The notes below the pieces were generated by a model. That model ran no database searches and was not told the origin of the DNA. It saw only the letters and a program-made list of their open reading frames with translations. This document shows positions 7,920-14,903 of a stretch of DNA of 64,000 bases, piece after piece. A program made the position numbers and the translations under genes. This DNA is from Coriobacteriaceae bacterium AM48-5 (lineage in GTDB: Bacteria > Actinomycetota > Coriobacteriia > Coriobacteriales > Coriobacteriaceae): the NCBI GenBank assembly GCA_027669525.1, contig JAQEDJ010000005.1, positions 11,423-75,422 on the forward strand, read 5' to 3'. Position 1 is the first letter of the stretch, and the number at the start of each line of letters is the position of its first letter.

Positions 7920-8479
7920 ATGGGAGAAACCAAGATCGACCGCCGGCGGCGCTACACCCTCTCGGTCATACAGGAGGCGTTCTTCGCGCTGCTGGCCGAG
8001 GTCGGCTTCGCGAAGATGACGGTGGCGGACATCTGCCGCCGCGCCGAGATCAACCGGGGAACGTTCTATCTGCATTACGAGGATAAGTACGCGCTGCTCG
8101 ATGCGCTTGTCGACGAGGCATTGGCAGCGGCTCCCCCGCTTGAGGGGGTTGAATCGGCAACGCTTTGCCAGCGTCCGCCGGCAGACGACGATTATCGCCT
8201 GCTTTATTCGGACAGCGACGCATACGCTCGCGTAGCCCAGCGCGTCATAGAACGCGGAGCGGAGCAGATGGTTCCCTGGGTCATGGAGAAAACAGGCTTT
8301 CACGCGAAGACGCCTTCCTGCTCTTCGTCCACAACGTCCAGGGCAATCTGGCCGTCAACCGCCTGCTTGGCTGGAGACGAGGCCCCGAGTTCGCCCATGC
8401 CCAGGAGCTGCTCAACGCCTATTCCGAAGGGGGCTTACTGGCGGTATCCGCTCTTCGCGATTCCGATAACCCATCGTGA
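7920..8479 (+). CDS. TetR-family regulator, copy 1 (one frameshift)
   Basis: The restored protein is 186 residues. The N-terminal TetR HTH is clear: FFALLAEVGFAKMTVADICR, then a recognition helix and NRGTFYLHYEDKYALL. The ligand domain ends LLNAYSEGGLLAVSALRDSD. One base is missing near 8297 (GGCCTTTC reads GGCTTTC), just before LSREDAFLLFVHNVQGN. The second copy at 11208 has the same lesion at the same codon. The ATG at 7920 follows GGAGAGGCG. It is divergent from the sirtuin fragment and probably represses through the palindrome at 7797-7814. It converges on the sirtuin gene at 8563-9411 across a strong terminator. Confidence 0.8.
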
Positions 8480-8497
8480 CCTGCGATTCAGGAATAC

Positions 8498-8527
8498 CAG
8501 CCTCCGAGCCCTCTCGTTCGGAGGCTG
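8498..8527. terminator. Bidirectional hairpin terminator
   Basis: CAGCCTCCGA (8498-8507) pairs perfectly with TCGGAGGCTG (8518-8527) around a 10-base loop. It sits between the convergent TetR copy 1 and the sirtuin at 8563-9411, and can serve both. Confidence 0.6.
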
Positions 8528-8562
8528 CGGCTAAAACCTCATTGCGCGTCTACCGCTCCGCG

Positions 8563-9411
8563 TTACTCGCCACCTGCCCGCGCCGCCGAGAGCAGCGTGC
8601 TCAAATCGGCTTGGACCGCCTCTGCCTTGCTTCCAAGCTGCAGTGGGGCCGAGTCGCCCGAGATGTTTACGCTCAGCAGGTGCGCATTCGGCAGCTTTGC
8701 GGCCATGCTCCAGAACGGGAGCGTGATGATGCCGGGGGTCATCTCGCCCACGCCGAGCTCCAGCAACAGCACGCGGCAATCGCTGCGCTCGCGCACGAAG
8801 CGCTCGTATCGTCCGAGGCTCTCGCGCCATGCCGCACCCTGCAGAAACGTGTCGTCGCGCACCCACGGTACAAGCTGCCAGCCGCAGTGCGGGCATCGGG
8901 GGACATCCTCGCTGCGGATCTCGAACCCCGCCATGCCCGCGAGCATGCGCTCGACGTAGGGGCTCGCCTCGAAGAGCTCGTCGCAGCATGGCTGCTTGCA
9001 TTGAAGGTACTCGAAGCTTCCCTGATAGTTGCAGATTCTCTCGGCGGGAAACGTCTTCTCGACTTAGGTGTCCACATTGGTGCTCAGGATGAAGTAGTCC
9101 TTATGACCGATGAGGGACCGCAAGTCGAGATAGGGCTGTGAGGCAGGCTCGCGCAGCATGAAATCGATGTATCGCGCGTAGTAGGCCCATTGCTGCTCGA
9201 GGCTGGGGTAGAGGTGGTAGAAGCCCTCGAAAAGGCTCTTGAAGCCAAAGGCCTGCTGCCAGTCAGCCATTCCTGCGCGCGCCATGCCTGCGCGGTTGTA
9301 ATGGTTGAACCCGGCGGTGCTCGACATGCCCGAGCCGATACCGACGATGATGGCATCGGCATCGTCGATAAGGCTTCGAAGCCTTATCGCTTCTCTTTCT
9401 AGGGATGGCAT
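8563..9411 (-). CDS. SirTM-like sirtuin 2 (one in-frame stop)
   Basis: The 282-residue frame shows the whole sirtuin fold of the macrodomain-linked class: AIIVGIGSGMSSTAG (NAD site), KDYFILSTNVDT, NYQGSFEYLQC, a zinc cluster CKQPCC / CPHC, DDTFLQGAAW and VLLLELGVGEMTPGII. SirTM enzymes transfer ADP-ribose from NAD to a lipoylated GcvH-like partner. The asparagine of TNVD and the glutamine of YQGS, needed in characterised SirTMs, are both kept. A TAA (9064-9066) replaces the conserved glutamine after TNVDT, so the gene is split by a nonsense codon rather than a frameshift. It overlaps the upstream sirtuin gene by 13 bases, so the genes form one operon. Confidence 0.75.
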
Positions 9412-10097
9412 CGGGCGATCTCCTCGAAAAGCGGGGCCATATCGCCGTCAACGAGAATCGTCTCGCACGAGGCGTCGGGCGCCATGGCCTGGCTGTAATT
9501 GAACACGATGTAGGTGGCGTGCTCGCAGGCGTTCGCGATCTGGGCGAGCATGTGCTTTATGATGCCGTTGCGCAGTCCCACGCCAAGTTCGAGGATGGCG
9601 ACCCTGCCATTGCGATGGGCTTGCACAAGGCGCGCGAGATCTTCGAGCTGTGCCATGGCGAGGGCATCTGGATGGGCGAGACGCTGCTCGTCAATCGACG
9701 TGCGCGTGCTCCCTTCCGTCTCGAGCACGCGGTTCTCGTTGAACCCTGCATGTGCGAAGTGCCCGTCAATATTGCACGTGATCACGTAGGTGTCAGCGTG
9801 CTCCGTAAGATGCCGCAGCTCGTTCATGAGCGGGCTGGGCTCATACTCGACATACTCCTTTTGATGGAACCGCTCGACCCATCGGCGTCGCACGTTTGCA
9901 TCCGGAGAGGCGAGCCCCTGCAGTATGCAGCCGATGCCGTCGGTCTGAGCGAGGTCTCCGTACGTCTCTCGGAAATGCGCATCGGTGCAGAAGAGATTGA
10001 GCCCCTCCGCCATGTCGAGTCCGTTGCTGGCGCCGATGATGACAAGATCCGCCTCGGAAAGCGCCGTGCCTATGCGAACTGCTTTCGCCGTCTCCAT
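9399..10097 (-). CDS. SirTM-like sirtuin 3, lacking the zinc cluster
   Basis: This 232-residue protein is a divergent member of the same sirtuin group. ADLVIIGASNGLDMAEGLNL matches the NAD-binding loop, TYVITCNIDGHFAHAGF matches the TNVDxxF segment, and VAILELGVGLRNGIIKHMLA matches the C-terminal ELGVG motif. It has no CxxC pairs, so the zinc ribbon is missing, and the position of the catalytic glutamine reads glutamate (ETEGST). It may therefore be inactive or act on a different substrate. It starts 4 bases after the stop of sirtuin 4, with GGGGAGG inside that gene's end as ribosome binding site, and overlaps sirtuin 2 by 13 bases. Confidence 0.75.
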   Translation of the reverse strand: METAKAVRIGTALSEADLVIIGASNGLDMAEGLNLFCTDAHFRETYGDLAQTDGIGCILQGLASPDANVRRRWVERFHQKEYVEYEPSPLMNELRHLTEHADTYVITCNIDGHFAHAGFNENRVLETEGSTRTSIDEQRLAHPDALAMAQLEDLARLVQAHRNGRVAILELGVGLRNGIIKHMLAQIANACEHATYIVFNYSQAMAPDASCETILVDGDMAPLFEEIARCHP

Positions 10098-10100
10098 GCG

Positions 10101-11064
10101 CTACCTCCCCAACGTCTTGCGCACGTCGGGGAGTACGTCGGCGATGTCGGCGCGAACGGCGAGCCCCGATTCTCGATCGCGCGGGGGAGAAACTGCGTCT
10201 TATTGTTTACGGCGATGTAGCTGCCTGCGGCAACTGCGCCGTGAGGGCCCAGAACGGCTCCTGGATAAACGCGGGTGTCATGCGGCCCACACCCAGCTCG
10301 AGGAAAAGGATCCTCTGCTGCGCGTGCGCGTCGAGCCAGTCGGACACCTTGCGGTACTGCTCCTCGTAGAGCTTGCCCTGCAGGAAGTTACCGTAGCCGC
10401 GAACCCAGGGGAACGCCTCTTCTCCGCAGTGCGGGCAGCGCGGCACGAGCTCTGTCGGAACCTCTAGGCCGTCTCCCATGGCCTCGATCATGCGGGAGAC
10501 GGGCTCAGTCGCATCCCATACGTCATCGGTGCAGCAGCGGGAACATTGGAAAAAGCGGTGGTCGCCTTGGATTTCGGCCACCTTTTCCCAGGGGTAGATT
10601 TTCATGAACTGCGTGTCCTGGTTCGTGGTGAGCACGAAGAAGTCCTTTTTGGCAAGAATGGCGTCGAGGTCCTTGTAGGGCTCGCGTAGCGGGGCGTTGA
10701 GCGTGGTGTCGAGGAAGGTGGCGAGGTATCCCCAGCGCGCCTCGGCGGTGGGCCAGCGGTAGAACGACCCCTCGAAAGCGCCCTTGAAACCGTAGCGCTC
10801 GGCGAATTTGCCGAAATGCCTGCGGTAAGTCGCGTTGTCCTCGTAGTAGAAGTCGCCGCCGCCCGCCGCGGAGAGCCCGGAGGCCCCGCCTACCAGCACG
10901 CAATCGACTTCTTCGATCATACGGGCGAAGTCATCGATTTGCTGGTCGTAGGGCTCGGGCTCGCGGTCACTCAGCTCATAGGGCGTGCTGCCGTTGCGGT
11001 AGGCGGCCTGAAGGGAAAACGATCGGTTGGTGAGCTCGACAACGAGCTGCTCGTACAGAGTCAC
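10101..11064 (-). CDS. SirTM-like sirtuin 4 (two frameshifts near the end)
   Basis: The restored protein is 321 residues, close to SirTM length. It has CVLVGGASGLSAAGG (NAD site), FFVLTTNQDTQF, AEIQGDHRFFQC, a zinc cluster CSRCC / CPHC, LVPRCPHCGEEAFPW and ILFLELGVGRMTPAFI. Two missing bases, near 10220 and 10164, cut the apparent frame short; restored, the end reads YIAVNNKTQFLPRAIENRG then DIADVLPDVRKTLGR. The start is the GTG at 11064, matching the start of the paralogue at 7776 and preceded by AGAAGG. It is the first gene of the sirtuin operon, divergent from TetR copy 2 and probably controlled by it. No macrodomain or lipoate gene is beside it, unlike classical SirTM operons. Confidence 0.8.
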
Positions 11065-11085
11065 CGGATACCTTCTTTCAGCTAT

Positions 11086-11103
11086 TATAAACAGGTGTCT
11101 ATA
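11086..11103. promoter_or_regulatory. Candidate TetR operator, copy 2
   Basis: TATAAACAGGTGTCTATA, a palindrome of the form TATAnACAnnTGTnTATA, lies in the divergent region of sirtuin 4 and TetR copy 2. Its near-identity with 7797-7814, while flanking bases differ, argues for a conserved binding site. Confidence 0.55.
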
Positions 11104-11207
11104 AAAAGTATCCATGTCGATTTGCTAAAGAGCAATGAACGGCTTCGAGCTGCTGTCGATAAACGAGCGGCTGCTGGATATTGTTGAGCGCTGCAATTGG
11201 AGGGGCC

Positions 11208-11764
11208 ATGGAATCGGGGAAGATCGATCGTCGCCGGCGCTATACGCTTTCGGTCATACGGGAGGCGTTCTTTTCGCTGCTGGCCGAGGTCGGTTTCGCG
11301 AAGATGACGGTGGCGGATATCTGCCGCCGCGCCGACATCAACCGCGGCACGTTTTATTTGCACTACGAGGACAAGTTCGCGCTGCTCGACGCACTTATCG
11401 ACGAGGCCCTGGCGGCGGCGCCCCCACTCGAGGGAACGGAGGCGGGGGCCCTTTGCCAGCGCCCGCCGGCAAACGATGACTATTATCTGCTCTACTCGGA
11501 TGACGACGCGTACGCCCGGGTGGCACAGCGCGTCGTCGAGCGCGGCGCTGAGCAGATGGTTCCTTCGATCATGGAGAAGACTGGCTTTCGCGCGAGGACG
11601 CCTATCTGCTCTTCGTCCACAACGTCCAGGGAAATCTCGCGGTCAACCGCCTGCTCGGTTGGAGGCGGGGACCCGAGTTCGCCCACGCCCAGGAGCTGCT
11701 CAACGCCTATTCCGAAGGGGGTCTGCGGACGGTATCGGCCCCTTGCAGATTAATCGCGAATTAG
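11208..11764 (+). CDS. TetR-family regulator, copy 2 (one frameshift)
   Basis: This is a close paralogue of the regulator at 7920-8479, with the same HTH (FAKMTVADICRRADINRGTF) and a restored length of 185 residues. It too lacks one C near 11585, where GGCCTTTCG reads GGCTTTCG before SREDAYLLFVHNVQGN. The ATG at 11208 has GGAGGGGCC upstream. It is divergent from the sirtuin operon 10101-8563, so it is the likely repressor of that operon. Its stop overlaps the end of the convergent cupin gene by 4 bases. The inducing ligand is unknown. Confidence 0.8.
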
Positions 11765-12114
11765 AACATGATGGCGTCGTCGGCCGTGAAGGCATCGAGG
11801 GATCCCTGCTTGACCTGAATGCAGACGTATGTGATCCCCGAGTCGGACGCGGCGCGGAACTGACGATGCGCAGCGGGGGAAATGCGCAGCCAGTCGCCGG
11901 CCGCAAGCTCGATATCCTCATCGTCGATCGTGACCGAGCCTGCGCCCTCGAGCACGCCATAGATCTCCTCGTTTTCCTTGTGTGCATGGACGAACGGAAC
12001 GCCAGCGCCGGCGGGAAGACTGTTGATACTCACCTCTGCCCCGGTAAGCCCGAGCACCTCGTGCAGCTCAACGCGGCTCTCATTGCCGATGTGGGTCTTT
12101 GCATAATTAGCCAT
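11761..12114 (-). CDS. Small cupin-domain protein
   Basis: The 117-residue protein is a single cupin barrel. Motif 1 is VPFVHAHKENEEIYGVLEG, with two histidines and a glutamate as metal ligands, and motif 2 is LAAGDWLRISPAAHRQFRA with the last histidine. Such small cupins bind a divalent metal; many are isomerases, dioxygenases or sensors, and the reaction here is not predictable. It is divergent from an HxlR regulator at 12266, which probably controls it. The intact protein is unrelated to the degraded cupin at 5289-5516. Confidence 0.75.
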   Translation of the reverse strand: MANYAKTHIGNESRVELHEVLGLTGAEVSINSLPAGAGVPFVHAHKENEEIYGVLEGAGSVTIDDEDIELAAGDWLRISPAAHRQFRAASDSGITYVCIQVKQGSLDAFTADDAIMF

Positions 12115-12189
12115 AATGGTTCCTCTCTTGGGGTTGATTTACCTTGCAGGCATCTCCTGCGTGAGATATATTCAACGCGAAAGCGCATG

Positions 12190-12213
12190 CAAATACGAGT
12201 ACGCACATATTTG
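12190..12213. promoter_or_regulatory. Candidate HxlR operator
   Basis: CAAATA (12190-12195) is mirrored by TATTTG (12208-12213) in the divergent region of the cupin and HxlR genes. HxlR-type regulators bind such spaced inverted repeats close to their own promoters. Confidence 0.35.
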
Positions 12214-12265
12214 TAACTGCGTGCCTTTTTGTGAAACCGGTATGGTCAAGGAGGTTGGGTCTCCC

Positions 12266-12590
12266 ATGATGGCGAAAGAGGAGCTTCCGGAGTGTCCGGT
12301 CGCAACGGCGGTAGCGCTCATTGGCGGCAAGTGGAAACTGCTCATTATTCGTAACTTACGCGTACGCCCTTGGCGTTTCAACGAGTTGCGCCGCAACCTG
12401 GAGGGAATCTCTCAGAAGGTGCTTACCGACAGCCTGCGGCAGATGGAGATGATGGGCTGGTCTTTCGCCATGACTATGGCGAGAATCCTCCCCGCGTTGA
12501 GTATGGCCTTACCGAGCTCGCCGCCAGATGATGCCCATCATGGACTCGCTGGCAGACTTCGGCGCTTATTACAAGACAATTGTTTCGTAG
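12266..12590 (+). CDS. HxlR-family winged-helix regulator (two frameshifts)
   Basis: The restored protein is 108 residues, typical of HxlR regulators. The core reads CPVATAVALIGGKWKLLIIR, then RPWRFNELRRNLEGISQKVL and TDSLRQME. After restoring one base near 12448 and one near 12528, the wing and C terminus read GLVFRHDYGENPPRVEYGLT and SLADFGAYYKTIVS. The cysteine near the N terminus (ECPV) is the conserved redox- or aldehyde-sensing cysteine of this family. The ATG at 12266 follows AAGGAGG. It is divergent from the cupin gene and upstream of the flavodoxin-fold gene, both likely targets. Confidence 0.75.
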
Positions 12591-12689
12591 CGGACACATC
12601 GCTTGGGGGGCGGAGAACCGCTACGAGGGTGCTAACGAAAACCTGTCCCGAATCATCGTGCGCCTGCGGCATGAAGAAGGGAGATTCTT

Positions 12690-13220
12690 ATGAAAATCGT
12701 TGTATTGAGCGGCAGCCCGCGTAAGGGCGCTAATACCGATACCATGGTCGAGGCGTTTGCCGAGACCGCGCGTGAGGGCGGCAATACGGTCGAGGTCGTC
12801 CGCGTTGCCAGCAAGAAGATCGCCGGCTGCTTGGGATGCCAGTACTGCTTCGCCCATGAGGGCGTCTGCGCGCAGAAGGATGACATGGCCAACGTGATTG
12901 AGTCGCTGAAAGGCGCCGATATGGTTGTCTTCGCTTCGCCTATCTACTGGTTTGATATCACCGCACAGGAGAAGGCTGTCATCGACCGCCTGTACGCCTT
13001 CGGTGCTACGGGCTTCCCGTTCACCAAGACGGCCCTTTTGCTCGATAGCCACAGCGAGGGCGTCTATGATGCGGCGATCGCTATGTACAAGTCAACCTGC
13101 GCGTACTGCAAGTGGGAGAACCAGGGCATTGTCACCATCAGCGGTATGACCGAGCGCGACAGCATGGCATCGTCGCCCAAGCTGGAAGAGGTGCGAGAGC
13201 TCGCTCGTAAGCTCGCCTAA
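12690..13220 (+). CDS. Flavodoxin-fold NAD(P)H-dependent reductase
   Basis: The 176-residue protein starts MKIVVLSGSPRKGANTDTMV, the FMN phosphate-binding loop of the flavodoxin/NADPH-dependent FMN reductase fold. CLGCQYCFAHEGVCAQKDDM is the cysteine-bearing segment common in the iron-sulfur flavoprotein-like subgroup. FASPIYWFDITAQEKAVIDR lies at the flavin edge. It probably reduces quinones or other small electrophiles. It sits 99 bases after an HxlR regulator, a common arrangement for electrophile or oxidative stress response. Confidence 0.8.
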   Translation: MKIVVLSGSPRKGANTDTMVEAFAETAREGGNTVEVVRVASKKIAGCLGCQYCFAHEGVCAQKDDMANVIESLKGADMVVFASPIYWFDITAQEKAVIDRLYAFGATGFPFTKTALLLDSHSEGVYDAAIAMYKSTCAYCKWENQGIVTISGMTERDSMASSPKLEEVRELARKLA

Positions 13221-13328
13221 GGGCTCGAAGAGCGCATGGCAATCAACACTAGTGGAAATGCTTGCTGTCCTTACCAAGAGGAATGCTGATTGCCATGCAA
13301 CGATGCTCCAGCGGACAATTCCGGTGTG

Positions 13329-13524
13329 CTAAAACGCCTTCTCGTTCAAGAATTCCCTGAACGCGGGGATGTCGAAGCCGACGAGGCCGCGTCCACGTTC
13401 CCCGATGACGCCGTCCTCGAGGAGACGGCGTTTGTATTGACTTGCATAGTTGCTGGCGACGCCCATACGCTTGGCAATTTCTGAGACCCTGCTGGGGCCA
13501 GAATCGGGCAGAAGACTGTGAGTG
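13329..13524 (-). pseudogene. 3' remnant of an ATPase-type gene
   Basis: Read on the minus strand, the frame ending at TAG 13329-13331 gives SGPSRVSEIAKRMGVASNYA, then SQYKRRLLEDGVI and FDIPAFREFLNEKAF. This is the winged-helix C terminus found in AAA/archaeal-type ATPases. Upstream it runs into the hairpin at 13526-13552, with no nucleotide-binding domain, so only the tail survives. It lies next to an intact AAA-type ATPase of another subfamily, so several ATPase genes have passed through here. Confidence 0.5.
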
Positions 13525-13525
13525 A

Positions 13526-13552
13526 AAATCGGGAGTAGCGCTCCCGATTTTG
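13526..13552. terminator. Strong hairpin before the AAA ATPase
   Basis: AAAATCGGGAG (13526-13536) pairs perfectly with CTCCCGATTTT (13542-13552) around TAGCG. It has the A-stem-T shape of a bidirectional intrinsic terminator and isolates the ATPase gene from upstream transcription. Confidence 0.65.
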
Positions 13553-13603
13553 ACCAATTAACGTTTGTACGAGATAATAGACTCCATAACGGGAGGCGAT
13601 TCT

Positions 13604-14812
13604 ATGTACATCGAGCGCGAAATTGAACAGACGATAGATTCGATGCTGGGACAGGGAAAAGTTGTCCTGGTGACCGGAGCGCGCCAAGTTGGGAAGACGA
13701 CGGTTCTCAAGCAACATCTAGGCGACCGATTCGACTATGTTTCGATGGAGAACCCGCGGGATTATCTTCTTGCAAAAGAGGATGCTGCCCTGTTTTTCGA
13801 GTCTCATGATCTGCCGATCATCATTGATGAGATTCAGCGAGTGCCTAAGCTTTTTTCTCCGGTGAAGTGGGTTGTCGATCAATCAGAGGAGAAGGGCCGA
13901 ATCGTCCTCACGGGATCCCAGACATATCACCTTATGAAAGGGGTGAGCGAATCCTTGGCGGGGAGGATTAGAATTCTGGAAATGCCCTCTTTAAGCTTGC
14001 GAGAGCTCGTTGGTGGTTCCCAGGGCCCTCGTCCGTATATCCCCAAAAAGGTTTCCTTGGCCTCTAAGATGTCTTCGGGAAATATTTGGAACATCATCCA
14101 TAGGGGTTCGATGCCCGAACTGCAAGACCCAGATATCGATTGGGACTCCTATTATTCCGACTACGTTGCCGCATATCTCGAACGCGATGTTCGCGATCTT
14201 GTAAACGTAAAGGATGAGGCGAAGTTCTACAGCTTTATGGTCGCGTGCGCAGCGAGAACGGGGCAACTGTTAAATGCCACCGATATTGGAAACACCGTTG
14301 ACGTCGACCGTAAGACGGTGAAGGCTTGGCTCTCGGTTTTGCAGGCGTCGAACATCGTTCGGATTGTCGAGCCCTTTTGGCCTAATGTCGATAAGCGTCT
14401 GACCAAGACCCCTAAGATATTCTTTATGGATACAGGTCTTGTTTGTCATCTAACGAGGTGGATAACGCCGGAGCAATTGCGCAACGGGGCCGCGGCGGGG
14501 CATATATTTGAGACGTTCGTTGTCTCGGAAATTTTAAAGAGCTTTATGAACACGGGGAAGAGCCTTCGCGACGTATGGTTCTATCGAGACCAAAAGAAGC
14601 GCGAAATTGATTTGCTCATCCAAGAGGGCCATATTCTCCATCCCGTCGAGGTGAAGATGTCGGCCACGGTGGGCAAAGATGCGGTGAAGAATTTTTCCTG
14701 TCTCGAGGGCCTGACCGGCTATGAAATTGGGTTTGGACACGTTGTCTGCCAAACCCCGGATCCATACCTTATTACCAAGGATGTCCAAGCGATTCCCGTG
14801 TGGGGCATATGA
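13604..14812 (+). CDS. AAA_14 / DUF4143 ATPase
   Basis: The 402-residue protein has an N-terminal P-loop ATPase (Walker A GARQVGKTTVLKQ at residues 26-38; Walker B LPIIIDEIQRVP; sensor VLTGSQTY) and a C-terminal DUF4143 domain. The latter ends with a nuclease-like motif, WFYRDQKKREIDLLIQEG followed by HPVEVKMSATV (D...ExK). Proteins of this family are common in gut bacteria and archaea and of unknown role. The ATG at 13604 follows GGGAGGCG. It stands alone between two terminators, and its codon use is more AT-rich than that of the housekeeping flanks, consistent with horizontal transfer. Unlike most neighbours, its frame is intact. Confidence 0.85.
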   Translation: MYIEREIEQTIDSMLGQGKVVLVTGARQVGKTTVLKQHLGDRFDYVSMENPRDYLLAKEDAALFFESHDLPIIIDEIQRVPKLFSPVKWVVDQSEEKGRIVLTGSQTYHLMKGVSESLAGRIRILEMPSLSLRELVGGSQGPRPYIPKKVSLASKMSSGNIWNIIHRGSMPELQDPDIDWDSYYSDYVAAYLERDVRDLVNVKDEAKFYSFMVACAARTGQLLNATDIGNTVDVDRKTVKAWLSVLQASNIVRIVEPFWPNVDKRLTKTPKIFFMDTGLVCHLTRWITPEQLRNGAAAGHIFETFVVSEILKSFMNTGKSLRDVWFYRDQKKREIDLLIQEGHILHPVEVKMSATVGKDAVKNFSCLEGLTGYEIGFGHVVCQTPDPYLITKDVQAIPVWGI

Positions 14813-14826
14813 TATACGTTGCAACG

Positions 14827-14868
14827 AACGGGGCCCGGAGCGCGATATTGCTGCGCTCCGGCCCCGTT
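14827..14868. terminator. Hairpin between the ATPase and parC
   Basis: AACGGGGCCCGGAGCGC (14827-14843) pairs with GCGCTCCGGCCCCGTT (14853-14868) with one bulged C. It lies between the convergent ATPase and parC genes and can end both transcripts. Confidence 0.65.
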
Positions 14869-14903
14869 GGTTTGTGGCTTGGACCAGTTCGACTGCCGTC
14901 GTT

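Noticed and set aside
8290..8300. Programmed -1 frameshift in the TetR genes
   Set aside because: The site GGC TTT C lacks a slippery heptamer and a downstream pseudoknot is not evident; base loss explains it more simply.
12591..12689. Short coding-like stretch after the HxlR gene
   Set aside because: One frame gives an acceptable 30-residue peptide, but there is no start signal and no family similarity.
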